Below, in pieces: positions 33,689-42,916 of a stretch of DNA of 64,000 nt. The number at the start of each line of letters is the position of its first letter. Position 1 is the stretch's first letter. The position numbers were made by a program, and so were the translations under genes. The notes below the pieces were generated by a model. The model ran no database searches. It had not been told where the DNA came from and worked only from the letters and a program-made list of their open reading frames with translations. Source of the DNA: Parvibaculum sp963975745 (GTDB lineage: Bacteria; Pseudomonadota; Alphaproteobacteria; Parvibaculales; Parvibaculaceae); assembly GCF_963975745.1 (NCBI RefSeq), contig NZ_CAXBIB010000003.1, forward strand, positions 1 through 64,000. Direction: 5' to 3'.

Positions 33689-34945
33689 TCAGGCCGCCTT
33701 GCGCTTCATCGCATAGCGCACGGGAAGGCGCTTCAGGCCGCTGACGAAGCTCGCCTCCACGAAGGCCGGATCGCCGGCCAGTTCGATATGCTCGAGGCGG
33801 GCCAGCAGTTCCCTGTAGAGGGCGCGGATTTCCATCTTGGCCAGATGCTGGCCGAGGCAGAGATGGGCGCCATAGCCGAAGGCGAGATGCTTGTTGGGCG
33901 AGCGCTCGATGCGGAAGGCGAAGGGATCGTCGAAGGCCTCCTCGTCGCGATTGGCCGACCAGTAGCACATCAGCAGATTGTCGCCGGCCTTGATCTTCTG
34001 CCCGCGCAATTCGTAGTCGACGGCGGCGGTGCGGAAGAAATGCTTCACCGGCGTCGTCCAGCGGATCATCTCGTCGATGGCGCCGTTCAGATATTTGTCC
34101 GGATCGGATCTCAGCTTCGCGAACTCGTCCGGATTCTGCATCAGCGCCAGAAGCCCGCCCGCCGCCGTCGAACTGGTCGTGTCGTGGCCCGCCGTGGCGA
34201 CGATGATGTAGTAGCCCATCGCCTCGAAATGCCCGATCGGCTGACCGTCGATCGTCGCATTGGCAATGATGCTGGCCACATCGTCCTTCGGGTTCTTGCG
34301 GCGGTCCTCGGTCATGGCCGTGAAATAGTTGAAGAAGTCGGTCACCGTGTTGACGGTCTCGTTGGCGTCCGGGCGCTTCATGTCGGGGTCGGTGGCGCCG
34401 AACAGTTCCTGCGTCAGCTTCAGCATGATCGGCTCGTCTTCCTCCGGCACGCCCAGCACCGTCATGATGACGCGCAGCGGATACCAGACCGCGACATCGG
34501 CCACGAAATCGCATTCGCCGCCCCGGGCTTCCAGCCGGTCGATATATTTCTCGGCCAGCGCGTCGACGCGGGCCGAAATCGCCTTGAGGTTGGGCGGCAT
34601 GAACCAGGCCTGCGTCAAGCCGCGATAGTTGCGGTGGTCGGGATTGTCCATGTCGACCAGCGAACGGATCAGCTTGGAATTGCCGCCGGTGAACTTCTTG
34701 ATCTCTTCCTCGGTCTGGATCGTCTGCAGCGTCAGGCGCGGATCGTTGAGGAACTTGTCGTTCTGGCGTTCGACTTCCATGATGTCGGCATGTTTCGACA
34801 CGGTCCAGAAGGGGCGGTAGCCCTCGGGCTCGGTCCAGCGCACCGGCTCTTCCTTGCGCAGCCGGCTGAACAGCGCATGGAATTCCTCCGGACGGGCATA
34901 GACTTTCGGGTCGGCTATCGCGTTGTCGATCGATTTGTCGGTCAT
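33689..34945 (-). CDS. Cytochrome P450
   Basis: A 418-residue soluble bacterial P450. The heme loop is FGYGAHLCLGQHLA with the axial Cys; the I-helix oxygen-binding motif is AGHDTT, and the K-helix ExxR is EMIR. There is no membrane anchor. The start at 34945 is preceded by GGAGGG. No redoxin or reductase gene is adjacent, so its electron partner is elsewhere. The nearby thiolase would suit a role in steroid, terpenoid or alkane side-chain oxidation, but substrate cannot be assigned. It converges on the aromatic hydroxylase gene with a two-base gap. Confidence 0.93.
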   Translation of the reverse strand: MTDKSIDNAIADPKVYARPEEFHALFSRLRKEEPVRWTEPEGYRPFWTVSKHADIMEVERQNDKFLNDPRLTLQTIQTEEEIKKFTGGNSKLIRSLVDMDNPDHRNYRGLTQAWFMPPNLKAISARVDALAEKYIDRLEARGGECDFVADVAVWYPLRVIMTVLGVPEEDEPIMLKLTQELFGATDPDMKRPDANETVNTVTDFFNYFTAMTEDRRKNPKDDVASIIANATIDGQPIGHFEAMGYYIIVATAGHDTTSSTAAGGLLALMQNPDEFAKLRSDPDKYLNGAIDEMIRWTTPVKHFFRTAAVDYELRGQKIKAGDNLLMCYWSANRDEEAFDDPFAFRIERSPNKHLAFGYGAHLCLGQHLAKMEIRALYRELLARLEHIELAGDPAFVEASFVSGLKRLPVRYAMKRKAA

Positions 34946-35208
34946 CGGCTTCCCTCCGCCGCCCTGGCGGCCTGTTCTTTTCACGCGTCCCCCGGTCCGA
35001 TGCCGGTCGGACCCGCCGTGACGTTGCGTAAACCGCTAAATAGTTGCGGCACAAGGCTTTCTCGTCACTCTGCGGGCAGTTTCGGGCGCTGGCAAGAGGC
35101 TCATTCCGGCTGGACAAGCGCCTTCGGGTGTACAAGATGGCGGCCAGAACACCGGACCCGAAGCCCGGACGCCGCGGCGTTCCGGCCCAACCTCAAGGAG
35201 ATACCGAC
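34946..35208. other. Divergent promoter region of P450 and thiolase genes
   Basis: This 263-base gap separates divergently read genes. The stretch at about 35026-35050 (GTAAACCGCTAAATAGTTG) is relatively AT-rich and may hold promoters. The ribosome binding sites are GGAGGG for the P450 and AAGGAG (35195-35200) for the thiolase. No clear operator palindrome was found. Confidence 0.35.
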
Positions 35209-36381
35209 ATGGCGGAAGCCTATATCGTCGCCGCCGCCCGCACGGCCGGCGGCCGCAAGGGCGGCAGACTGAAGGACTGGCACCCGGCCGATCTCGGCGG
35301 CAAGGTCATCGACGAGCTGGTCGCGCGCACCGGCGCCGATCCGGAACTGATCGAGGACGTCATCGTCGGTTGCGTCGACCAGGCCGGCGAGCAGGGCATG
35401 AACATCGCGCGCAATGCGGTGCTGGCCTCGAGCCTGCCTGAAAGCGTGCCGGCGACCTCGGTCGACCGTCAGTGCGGTTCCTCGCAGCAGGCGCTGCATT
35501 TCGGCGCCCAGGCCGTGATGTCGGGCGCGATGGATGTGGTCATCGCGGCGGGCATCGAAAGCATGACCCGCGTGCCGATGGGCATGCCGATCTCGCTGCC
35601 CTTCAAGAACGGTTTCGGCATCTACAAGAGCCCCAACATCGAAGAGCGCTACCCGAACATCCAGTTCAGCCAGTTCGCCGGCGCCGAGATGATGGCGAAG
35701 AAATACGGCCTGACCAAGGAGCAGCTCGACACGTTCGGCTATGAGAGCCACCGCAAGGCGATCGCGGCGACGCAGGGCGGTCTCTTCGATGCCGAGATCG
35801 TGCCGCTCGAGATCACGCTGGAAGACGGCACGAAGGAGATCCACAAGGTCGACGAGGGCATCCGCTTCGATGCCAATCTCGATGCGATCAAGAGCGTCAA
35901 GCTGCTGGTCGAGGGCGGCGCCATCACGGCCGCGACCTCCTCGCAGATCTGCGACGGCGCCTCCGGCGTCATGATCGTCAACGAGAAGGGCCTCAAGGCA
36001 CTCGGCGTCGAGCCGCTGGCCCGCATCCACCACATGACGGTGGTCGGCGGCGATCCGGTGATCATGCTGGAGGCCCCGATCCCCGGCACCCAGAAGGCGC
36101 TGAAGAAGGCCGGCATGAAGATCGACGAGATCGATCTCTATGAAGTCAACGAGGCCTTCGCCTCGGTGCCGGTCGCCTGGGCGCAGGTGCTGGGCGCCGA
36201 TCCGGCGCGCCTCAACGTGCATGGCGGTGCGATCTCGCTCGGCCATCCGCTCGGCGCCTCGGGCACCAAGCTGATGACGACGCTGGTGCATGCGCTGAAG
36301 GCCAAGGGCAAGCGCTACGGCCTGCAAACCATGTGCGAAGGCGGCGGTCTGGCGAATGTGACGATTGTCGAACGTCTCTGA
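35209..36381 (+). CDS. Thiolase (acetyl-CoA acyltransferase)
   Basis: A 390-residue thiolase. The nucleophile is Cys89 in RQCGSSQQAL. The GHPLGASG motif supplies the catalytic His, and CEGGGLANVTI near the end holds the second Cys. The NEAFASVPVAW segment is also standard. Start at 35209 follows AAGGAG; the frame is open upstream without a ribosome binding site. It releases acetyl- or propionyl-CoA from 3-ketoacyl-CoA. The NEAF-region sequence and the divergent P450 suggest fatty-acid or steroid side-chain degradation rather than PHA synthesis, for which a separate phaA exists at 60137. Confidence 0.9.
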   Translation: MAEAYIVAAARTAGGRKGGRLKDWHPADLGGKVIDELVARTGADPELIEDVIVGCVDQAGEQGMNIARNAVLASSLPESVPATSVDRQCGSSQQALHFGAQAVMSGAMDVVIAAGIESMTRVPMGMPISLPFKNGFGIYKSPNIEERYPNIQFSQFAGAEMMAKKYGLTKEQLDTFGYESHRKAIAATQGGLFDAEIVPLEITLEDGTKEIHKVDEGIRFDANLDAIKSVKLLVEGGAITAATSSQICDGASGVMIVNEKGLKALGVEPLARIHHMTVVGGDPVIMLEAPIPGTQKALKKAGMKIDEIDLYEVNEAFASVPVAWAQVLGADPARLNVHGGAISLGHPLGASGTKLMTTLVHALKAKGKRYGLQTMCEGGGLANVTIVERL

Positions 36382-36408
36382 CGCAGCGGCGAAAATCGGC
36401 GGAAAACG

Positions 36409-36437
36409 GGGCGGGGCCGCAAGGTCCCGCCCTTTTT
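36409..36437 (+). terminator. Rho-independent terminator after the thiolase gene
   Basis: A ten-base stem, GGGCGGGGCC with GGTCCCGCCC (one G-T pair), closes a GCAA tetraloop and is followed by TTTTT. It begins 28 bases after the thiolase stop codon. Confidence 0.9.
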
Positions 36438-36551
36438 GCCGCGAATCTCCGTTTCATCTGCTAGAGTTGCGGATACGCGCTACGCATTGGCGATCCGCTG
36501 CGGCCATGCGCCGATCGATACCGAGGCCCGTTTGATGAAGATGTCCGCCCC

Positions 36552-37280
36552 ATGAAGATGAAGGAACTTGAGGCCGAAACCGGAATCGGCCGCGAAACCA
36601 TCCGCTATTACATCCGCGAGGGCTTGCTGCCCGAGCCGGAGCGGCCGAAGCGCAATGTCGCCTCCTACGGGCCCGAGCATGTGGCGCGGCTCAAGCTGAT
36701 CCGCCGGCTGCAGCAGGAACGGCATCTGCCGCTCTCGATCATCAAGTCGATCGTGATGTCCGAGACGGCGGCGCCGGCGCGCGGCTTCGAGGCGCTGATC
36801 GGGCTCGAAGTGGCGATGGGCCCGCTGCTCAATGACGGGCGCAACCTGGCGCCGAAGATGCTTGCCGACGTGGCGCGCGACACCGGCCTCACATCCGACG
36901 AGATCCGGCAATTCGCGGCGATCGGGATGATCAATATCGACCGGCGCGACGGGGCCGAGTGGCTCAACCAGCGCAATGTCCGGCTGATGGAGATCATCGC
37001 GCAGACGCGTGTCGACGGCTACACGCCCGAAATCGGCTACACGGTCGACAGCTACGGCATCTATCCGCAGATGATCGAACTGCTGGCGCGGCGCGCCGTT
37101 GTCGGCTTCTACGGCCGGCTCGGCGACAAGCTCGACCAGCCGGCGGCGGCGAAGCTCGCCGTCAACGGCATCCGTACGTTAAGCGAAATGGTGCCGCTGA
37201 TGCTGATCGAGAAGATCGTGCGCGAGGTCGAGAAGATCAGCGCCAGCGGCGTCCTGCCGACGGCCGAAGACGACGTGTGA
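36552..37280 (+). CDS. MerR-family transcriptional regulator
   Basis: A 242-residue regulator with an N-terminal MerR helix-turn-helix and wing (residues 1-70): MKELEAETGIGRETIRYYIREG followed across the fold by LKLIRRLQQERHLPLSIIK. The C-terminal domain of about 160 residues is longer than in metal-sensing MerR proteins and lacks a cysteine cluster, so it probably binds an organic ligand. It may control the thiolase or P450 genes next to it, but no 19-20-bp-spaced MerR promoter is obvious. Two ATG codons six bases apart (36552 and 36558) are possible starts. Confidence 0.88.
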   Translation: MKMKELEAETGIGRETIRYYIREGLLPEPERPKRNVASYGPEHVARLKLIRRLQQERHLPLSIIKSIVMSETAAPARGFEALIGLEVAMGPLLNDGRNLAPKMLADVARDTGLTSDEIRQFAAIGMINIDRRDGAEWLNQRNVRLMEIIAQTRVDGYTPEIGYTVDSYGIYPQMIELLARRAVVGFYGRLGDKLDQPAAAKLAVNGIRTLSEMVPLMLIEKIVREVEKISASGVLPTAEDDV

Positions 37281-37290
37281 GATTTTTCCG

Positions 37291-37308
37291 CCCTCCCCAA
37301 GGGGAGGG
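37291..37308. repeat. Short palindrome, CCCTCCCC/GGGGAGGG
   Basis: A perfect eight-base stem with a two-base centre sits in the 39-base gap between the convergent MerR and polyamine-ATPase genes. The same hairpin core begins the element at 10894 and is related to the CTCTCCCC/GGGGAGAG hairpins at 42.7-43.4 kb. It may end transcription from the plus strand, though no T-run follows. Confidence 0.55.
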
Positions 37309-37319
37309 TGGGAAGGCCC

Positions 37320-38408
37320 TCAATCCCCCAGCACCAGCGTGTCGCCCTTGCGCCAGTAGACCCAGTATTCCTCGCCGGGCTTGAAGGTGAACTCCTCGAC
37401 GTCGCGCGAGACATTGGAAATGTCGGCCTGCAGCGGATGCTCGAGGCCGATATCGAAAAAGACGTTCGAGTAGCTGCCGAAATAGGCGAATTCGCCGACC
37501 TTGCCCCTGACCGCGATCACGTTCGGGTCGCTCGGCTTGTGATCGTCGACGAAGATCTTCTCGGGGCGCACGGCCAGCGCCACCTTGCCCGTCGCCGTGC
37601 CCTTCAGCGTCACCTCGCCGATCTTCGGCGCGCTCACCTTGACCTCGCCCGGTCCGGCCGCCACCGCGGTCGCGTCGATCAGATTGATTTTCCCGATGAA
37701 GTCGGCGACGAAGCGGCTGGCCGGCGTTTCGTAGAGCCCGGTCGGCGGCGCCACCTGCTGCACCTTGCCCTGGCTCATCACCGCGATGCGGTTGGCCATC
37801 GACAAGGCTTCCGACTGGTCATGCGTGACGATCACGAAGGTGATGCCGACGGTCTTCTGCAGCCTGACCAGTTCGAGCTGCATCGCCTCGCGCAGCTTGG
37901 CATCGAGCGCCGACAAGGGCTCGTCGAGCAGCAGCACCGAGGGACGCTTGACGAGGGCCCGGGCCAATGCGACGCGCTGGCGCTGACCGCCCGACATTTC
38001 GTCGGGCATGCGCTTGCCCAGCCCGCCCAGCTTGACGAGCTCGAGCGCCTCGGCGACGCGCTTCTTTATTTCGCCGGACGGCCGCCGGTCCATCTTCAGT
38101 CCATAGGCGACATTCTGTTCGACCGACATATGCGGAAACACCGCATAGGACTGGAACACCATGTTGACCGGGCGCTTGTTGGGCTGGACCTTGGCCATGT
38201 CGTGGCCGTCGATGATCACCTGGCCGGCGGTCGGTATCTCGAAACCGGCCAGCATGCGCAGCAGCGTGGTCTTGCCGCAGCCCGACGGGCCCAGCAGCGC
38301 GAAGAACTCGCCGCGGTGAACGTCGAGGCTGACCTCGTCGACCGCCTTGACGCTGCCGCCATAGACTTTCGTGACGTTCTGGATCTGGATGATGGGCGTT
38401 TCGGACAT
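37320..38408 (-). CDS. potA: Polyamine-type ABC transporter ATP-binding protein
   Basis: A 362-residue ATPase. Walker A is GPSGCGKTTLL, the signature MSGGQRQRVALARAL, Walker B LLLDEPLSALD, with an H-loop in VTHDQSEAL. The C-terminal TOBE-type regulatory domain (about residues 245-362) matches PotA/PotG proteins. It energises uptake of a polyamine or related small cation together with the two permeases and binding protein encoded upstream in the same operon. Whether the substrate is spermidine or putrescine cannot be told from sequence, so the symbol is family-level only. Confidence 0.88.
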   Translation of the reverse strand: MSETPIIQIQNVTKVYGGSVKAVDEVSLDVHRGEFFALLGPSGCGKTTLLRMLAGFEIPTAGQVIIDGHDMAKVQPNKRPVNMVFQSYAVFPHMSVEQNVAYGLKMDRRPSGEIKKRVAEALELVKLGGLGKRMPDEMSGGQRQRVALARALVKRPSVLLLDEPLSALDAKLREAMQLELVRLQKTVGITFVIVTHDQSEALSMANRIAVMSQGKVQQVAPPTGLYETPASRFVADFIGKINLIDATAVAAGPGEVKVSAPKIGEVTLKGTATGKVALAVRPEKIFVDDHKPSDPNVIAVRGKVGEFAYFGSYSNVFFDIGLEHPLQADISNVSRDVEEFTFKPGEEYWVYWRKGDTLVLGD

Positions 38409-38436
38409 GTGCTCTTCCGGTTTCGGGGATGCGGCG

Positions 38437-39291
38437 CTAATGGGCGGACTTGCCGATCATGTTGTTGCGGTTCTGCAGCCACAGCGCGATCGCGGTCACG
38501 ACAAGCGTCAGCAGGATCAGGATGGTCGAGGCCGCGTTGACTTCGGGCGTCACCGAGAAGCGCACCATCGAATAGATCTTGACCGGGAAGGTCACGGTCT
38601 CGGGCCCGGCGGTGAAGAAGGTGATGACGAAATCGTCGAGCGACAGCGTGAAGGCCAGCAGCGCGCCGGCGACGAGGCCCGGCTTCATGTGCGGCACCAC
38701 CACGTCGCGGAAGACCTGGTACTCGTTGGCGCCGAGATCGCGCGCGCATTCGGCCAGTTCCCGGTTGAAGCTTTCGAGCCGGGCCCGGATCACGATGGCG
38801 GCGAAGGGAAAGGCGAAGGCGATATGGGCGATGGTGATGGCGCCGAGATTGATCGGCCAGGGCAGGCCGGACGGCCAGCCGATGCGGGCGAAGAACACCA
38901 TCATGGCGACGCCCATGCAGATTTCGGGAATGACGATCGGCAGCGCCATGCCGCCTTCGTAGACCGCCTTGCCCGGAAAGCGGTAGCGCCACAGCACATA
39001 GGCCGTCAGCGCGCCGAGGATGGTGCTGACGATCGTCGTCATCACCGCGATGGTCAGCGAATTGCCGAAGGCGATCATCAGCCCTTCATTGTTGAAGAAC
39101 TTGACATAGTAGTCGGTCGTGAAGCCGCGCCAGACCACGTTGCGGCGGCTGTCGTTGAAGCTGAAGGCCATCAGCCCGATGATCGGCGCATAGAGAAAGA
39201 GCAGCGTCACCGTCACCACCGCGCGCAGCCAGAAGCGCCTGGCATAGTCGAGCGGGCCGATCGGATCGGGATTGCGGCGGAAGAGGCTCAT
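38437..39291 (-). CDS. potC: Polyamine-type ABC transporter permease (PotC-like)
   Basis: A 284-residue permease with six helices. The EAA loop that contacts the ATPase reads ECARDLGANEYQVFRDVVVPHMKPG. The start at 39291 overlaps the stop of the upstream permease by four bases (ATGA) and has GGGGAGA upstream. A longer open frame continues far upstream but overlaps that permease gene and is rejected. It forms the channel with the partner permease. Confidence 0.9.
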   Translation of the reverse strand: MSLFRRNPDPIGPLDYARRFWLRAVVTVTLLFLYAPIIGLMAFSFNDSRRNVVWRGFTTDYYVKFFNNEGLMIAFGNSLTIAVMTTIVSTILGALTAYVLWRYRFPGKAVYEGGMALPIVIPEICMGVAMMVFFARIGWPSGLPWPINLGAITIAHIAFAFPFAAIVIRARLESFNRELAECARDLGANEYQVFRDVVVPHMKPGLVAGALLAFTLSLDDFVITFFTAGPETVTFPVKIYSMVRFSVTPEVNAASTILILLTLVVTAIALWLQNRNNMIGKSAH

Positions 39292-40205
39292 CGCTTGTCT
39301 CCCCTGCCTTCCTTGCGCATCAGGATGGCTCTCAGCGCCAGCGCGAAGAAGGTCGCATACATCAAGAGGAAGCTCAGCGCTGCGCCGAAGGGCCAGTTGT
39401 TCGACTGCTTGAACTGGCCGGCGATCACATTGGCGATCATGTAGCTGTCGGTGCCGCCCAGCAGGTCGGGCGTCAGATACGAGCCCATGGCCGGAATGAA
39501 GGTGATGACGACGCCCGACGCGATGCCCGGCAGCGCCAGCGGCACGACGATCGACAGGAAGGTGCGGGTATGGCCGGCGCCGAGATCGAGGCTCGCCTCC
39601 AGATAGGAGCGGTCGAGCCGGTCGAGCGCGGCATAGAGCGGCAGCACCATGAAGGGCAGGTGCACATAAACGAGGCCGAAGATCACCGCCGTGTTGTTGT
39701 AGAGCAGCGCCAGCGGCGTGAAGGGGCCGATCAGCGTGTTGTCGCCCAGCCCGATGAAGGAGAGCGCCCAGTCGGCATGGGTGACGATCCAGTCGAGCCC
39801 CGTATTGATGAAACCGTTGGTCCTGAGTACCGCGATCAGCGCATAGGTGCGGATAAGCAAGTTGGTCCAGAAGGGCAGGATCACCAGCAGCAGCAGCCAC
39901 ATCCGCATCGTCGGCTTCGAGAAGACGATGGCGATGGCGACCGGGAAGGCGACCACGACGCAGATCGCGGTGGTCGCCGCCGCCATCCAGATCGATTTCC
40001 AGAAGATCCCGAGATAGAGCGGCTCCAGTGCCCGCATGTACTGGTTGAGATTCCAGTCCAGCGTGATGTCGATGACGCCGGTCTTGGAGCTGAAGCTGTA
40101 GAGCCAGATCAGCGACAGCGGAATGATGAAGAAGGCGACCAGCCAGAAGGTCGGCGGCACGATGACGGTCCAGAAGGTGCGGACCGAATTCTTCCAGTTT
40201 TCCAT
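39288..40205 (-). CDS. potB: Polyamine-type ABC transporter permease (PotB-like)
   Basis: A 305-residue permease with six helices beginning at about residue 14 (FWTVIVPPTFWLVAFFIIPLS). The EAA loop is LEASLDLGAGHTRTFLSIVVPLALPG. It shares the operon with the PotC-like permease, which overlaps its end. A palindromic repeat and the terminator of the binding-protein gene lie upstream, so this permease may be transcribed from its own promoter. Confidence 0.9.
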   Translation of the reverse strand: MENWKNSVRTFWTVIVPPTFWLVAFFIIPLSLIWLYSFSSKTGVIDITLDWNLNQYMRALEPLYLGIFWKSIWMAAATTAICVVVAFPVAIAIVFSKPTMRMWLLLLVILPFWTNLLIRTYALIAVLRTNGFINTGLDWIVTHADWALSFIGLGDNTLIGPFTPLALLYNNTAVIFGLVYVHLPFMVLPLYAALDRLDRSYLEASLDLGAGHTRTFLSIVVPLALPGIASGVVITFIPAMGSYLTPDLLGGTDSYMIANVIAGQFKQSNNWPFGAALSFLLMYATFFALALRAILMRKEGRGDKR

Positions 40206-40312
40206 ATGGCCAGCCCCCCGACGGGCAAACGAATACCGAAACTCAATGGCGGCGCAGGTTTCGCCGCCGTCCCGCCAAAAATATCATGCTCTGCGATCAG
40301 CCAAAAATACAG

Positions 40313-40403
40313 GTGTCATCCCGGGATTTATTCCCGGGACCCAATCCACGCCCCCACACGTCGGGCGGCCAATCGGTCCCGGCAACAAGTGCCGGGATGA
40401 CAC
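40313..40403. repeat. REP-like palindromic element
   Basis: This 91-bp element has the perfect terminal inverted repeat GTGTCATCCCGG / CCGGGATGACAC. Inside are two further stems, CCCGGGA-TTTAT-TCCCGGG and CCCGGCAACAAGTGCCGGG. Elements with TGTCATCCCGG ends are widespread in intergenic regions of alphaproteobacteria. It lies between the binding-protein and permease genes of the polyamine operon. Confidence 0.8.
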
Positions 40404-40482
40404 TTCTATATTCGGTTGCTCGCGGCGCATATCTCCTGCTCTCCGAACATTCTTCATCGTCTGCCGCACCTGCCGCGCAAAC

Positions 40483-40513
40483 AAAAAAAGGGCGGGCAAT
40501 TTCTTGCCCGCCC
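40483..40513 (-). terminator. Rho-independent terminator after the binding-protein gene
   Basis: Read on the minus strand, a GGGCGGGCAA/TTGCCCGCCC stem with a four-base loop is followed by seven T. It lies 11 bases past the binding-protein stop codon. It would let the binding protein be made in excess of the permease and ATPase, a common arrangement in ABC uptake operons. Confidence 0.85.
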
Positions 40514-40523
40514 GGTGCCGCCG

Positions 40524-41615
40524 TCAGGCGGCGTTGATCTTGGTGCAGAGGTCTTCGCGCATCTGCGTGGCTTCCTCGCCCAGATATTCGGCGAATTCCG
40601 AAACCTCGACCACATCGTCCGGCGGGAAGATGTCCGGATTGTTCTTGTAGCCGTCGTCCATCAGGTCGTAGCCGGCCTTGTTGGGCGTCGCATACTGGAT
40701 GTAGTCGGTGATCAACTGGTTGGCTTCGCCGTCATGGATGTAGTTGATCAGCGCATGGGCATTGTCGGGGTTCGGCGCATTGGCGGGAATCGCCAGCACG
40801 TCTTCCCACAGGATGCCGCCTTCCTTCGGAATCAGGTAGTCGACATCGTCGTCTTCGGTCATCAGCTGCACGATGTCGCCATTGTATTCCATCGTCAGGT
40901 CGACTTCGCCGGCCGCCAGCAGGTCCTGGCCGTTGTCTTCGGCAAAGGCCTTGATGTGCTTCTTCTGCTTGATGATCAGATCGGCGGCCGCCTCGTTCTC
41001 GGCCTTGTCGGTCGAGTTCAGCGAATGGCCGAGATATTTCAGCGCGCAGCCCAGCATCGTGCCGCAATCGGAAAGCAGCGCGATCTTGTTGGAATACTGG
41101 TCGCTGTCGAAGAGGTACTTCCAGCTGTCCGGATCGCCGCTGACCGCCGACTTGCGGTAGCCGATGCCGACCGTGCCCCACATATAGGGCAGCGAATATT
41201 CGCGACCCGGATCGAAAGGCGCGTCCATGAAGCGCGGGAAGATATTCGCCATGTTCGGGATCTTCGAATGGTCGAGCTTCTGCAGCATGCCGGCCGCGTT
41301 CATGCGGGGCAGCCAGTCGTTCGACGGCACGATGACGTCATAGGCGACATTGCCGCCGCGCATCTTGGCGAAGAGTTCCGAAACATCGGCAAAGGTGTCG
41401 ACCGTCACGTTGATGCCGGTTTCGGCCGTGAAGTCGGCCAGTGTCGTCTCGCCGATATAGGTGTCCCAGTTGGCGAACACCACGCTGCCCGCGCCCTGCG
41501 CGGACGCGAATTTCGGCATCGCGGTCAGGCTGATGCCGACCGCGGCCGTTCCCGTCATGAACTGCCGGCGCGACAGCGCTTGGATCAGTCCGGCCATGCC
41601 TTTTCTGCGATTCAT
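40524..41615 (-). CDS. potD: Polyamine-type periplasmic substrate-binding protein, Tat-exported
   Basis: A 363-residue PotD/PotF-like binding protein. The signal peptide contains a twin-arginine motif, SRRQFMTG, followed by a hydrophobic stretch and an Ala-rich cleavage region (KFASAQ). The mature part opens with VVFANWDTYIGETTLADFTAETG, the usual PotD start, and has the ligand-loop DVIVPSNDWLPRM. ATG at 41615 is chosen because GGAGG lies nine bases upstream; an ATG at 41624 directly touches that GGAGG. It is the first gene of the transporter set and is followed by a terminator. Confidence 0.9.
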   Translation of the reverse strand: MNRRKGMAGLIQALSRRQFMTGTAAVGISLTAMPKFASAQGAGSVVFANWDTYIGETTLADFTAETGINVTVDTFADVSELFAKMRGGNVAYDVIVPSNDWLPRMNAAGMLQKLDHSKIPNMANIFPRFMDAPFDPGREYSLPYMWGTVGIGYRKSAVSGDPDSWKYLFDSDQYSNKIALLSDCGTMLGCALKYLGHSLNSTDKAENEAAADLIIKQKKHIKAFAEDNGQDLLAAGEVDLTMEYNGDIVQLMTEDDDVDYLIPKEGGILWEDVLAIPANAPNPDNAHALINYIHDGEANQLITDYIQYATPNKAGYDLMDDGYKNNPDIFPPDDVVEVSEFAEYLGEEATQMREDLCTKINAA

Positions 41616-41958
41616 CGAATTCATCCTCCGGTTTCGTGTCTGGGCCCCCTCCCGCCGGTCGCGCGAGGCGGCCCGGGGGTTAATCAGTCTTCAACGGTTT
41701 TGGCGCAAGCGCAAGCAAAGCCGGCATTTTCGGCGCTGCAACGTGCCGCGCTGTCGAGAATCCTAAACAGTGCAGCATGGCCGGATTGCGGCGGCCGGCG
41801 ATCCTGCAAGATGAACATTCGGTCATGTTGCGCGCCCGCCCCTTGTGCCGGCGCTGCCGGGTTCCAAGATAGGGGCAGGCCACAAAATGGCAGGTCGCGT
41901 GCCGCATCCGGCGCCGGCCGGTCGCCGGTGACGCGCATTCAGGAAAGGCAGGACCGCC
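41616..41958. other. Divergent intergenic region (binding protein / GST)
   Basis: This 343-base stretch holds the divergent promoters of the binding-protein and GST genes. I see no gene and no clear palindrome. The ribosome binding site AGGAAAGG (41940-41947) of the GST gene is present. Open frames crossing the region lack family features. Confidence 0.35.
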
Positions 41959-42645
41959 ATGATCGACCTCTACACCGCCTCGACGCCCAATGGCTGGAAA
42001 GCCTCCGTCACGCTCGAGGAACTCGGACTCCCTTACAATGTCCATGCCATCGAGCTGCAGAAGAACCAGCAGAAGGAGCCTGCGTTCCTGAAGATCAATC
42101 CCAACGGGCGCATTCCGGCGATCGTCGACCGCGAGGCCGGCGATTTCGCGGTCTTCGAGTCGGGCGCGATCATGCTCTATCTTGCCGAGAAAACAGGCAG
42201 GCTGATGCCCGTGGATGCAAAGGGCAAGTCCATGGTCACGCAATGGCTGATGTTCCAGATGGGCGGCGTCGGCCCGATGATGGGCCAGGCGAACGTCTTC
42301 TTCCGCTACTTTCCGGAAAAGATCCAGCCCGCCATCGACCGCTACCAGAACGAATCGAAGCGCCTCTTCACCGTTCTCGACGGGCACTTGAAGGAGAACG
42401 AATATCTGGCCGGCGACTATTCCATCGCCGACATCGCCAACTGGTGCTGGGTGCGCACGCATAAATGGTCGGGCGTCGAGATCGACGATCTGCCGCATCT
42501 CCAGCGCTGGCTCGACGCCATCGCCCAACGCCCCGCCGCGCAGAAAGGCATCACGGTCCCCGTCGACCTCGCGGCCTTGCAGAAGGGCGATGGCGCGGAA
42601 GCGAAGAAGTTCGCCGAAGAAGCGCAGAAGATGGTGCAAAGGTAG
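41959..42645 (+). CDS. Glutathione S-transferase, Nu-class (YfcG/YghU-like)
   Basis: A 228-residue GST. The N-terminal thioredoxin fold begins IDLYTASTPNGWK, and the TPNG motif replaces the catalytic Ser or Tyr, as in Nu-class YfcG enzymes with disulfide-bond reductase activity. The glutathione-binding NPNGRIPAIV and ESGAIMLYLAE segments follow. The C-terminal helical domain has AGDYSIADIANWCW. It is a monocistronic cytoplasmic protein followed directly by the accessory repeat patch. Confidence 0.88.
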   Translation: MIDLYTASTPNGWKASVTLEELGLPYNVHAIELQKNQQKEPAFLKINPNGRIPAIVDREAGDFAVFESGAIMLYLAEKTGRLMPVDAKGKSMVTQWLMFQMGGVGPMMGQANVFFRYFPEKIQPAIDRYQNESKRLFTVLDGHLKENEYLAGDYSIADIANWCWVRTHKWSGVEIDDLPHLQRWLDAIAQRPAAQKGITVPVDLAALQKGDGAEAKKFAEEAQKMVQR

Positions 42646-42650
42646 AAAGA

Positions 42651-42870
42651 CCCCTCACCCTTCCGCGGGCTGGCGCCCGCTCCCTCCCTCTCCCCGGAGG
42701 GGAGAGGGAATTGAAGTGGCAGAGAAATGTGATTTGATGAAGCGTATTGTTCTTTTCCCTCTCCCCAGCGGGGAGAGGGGTGAGAGGACACAGGAAAAGG
42801 TCCGGTGGACCTTTTCGTCCTCGAACGCCCGCCTCGGCGGCGAAGCCGCTGAGGTGGGAAGGGTGAGGGG
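42651..42870. repeat. Palindromic mosaic element, left copy
   Basis: A 220-bp element bounded by a perfect 14-bp terminal inverted repeat, CCCCTCACCCTTCC / GGAAGGGTGAGGGG. Inside are GCGGGC/GCCCGC and CCCTCTCCCC/GGGGAGAGG hairpins and a central AAAAGGTCC/GGACCTTTT stem. Its first 59 bases match the right element at 43268 with three mismatches. There is no coding capacity for a transposase, so it looks like a MITE or REP pair (REPIN-like). Confidence 0.8.
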
Positions 42871-42916
42871 GCCGTCCGGGTGATGCATCGACCGAAGGGC
42901 TGAGGGGGAGCCACGT

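Noticed and set aside
32193..35135. Minus-strand frame of about 980 codons spanning the hydroxylase and P450 genes
   Set aside because: Overlaps the P450 in another frame and has no recognisable domain.
37291..37308. Rho-independent terminator between merR and the polyamine ATPase gene
   Set aside because: The hairpin is good but no T-run follows on either strand, so it is listed as a repeat.
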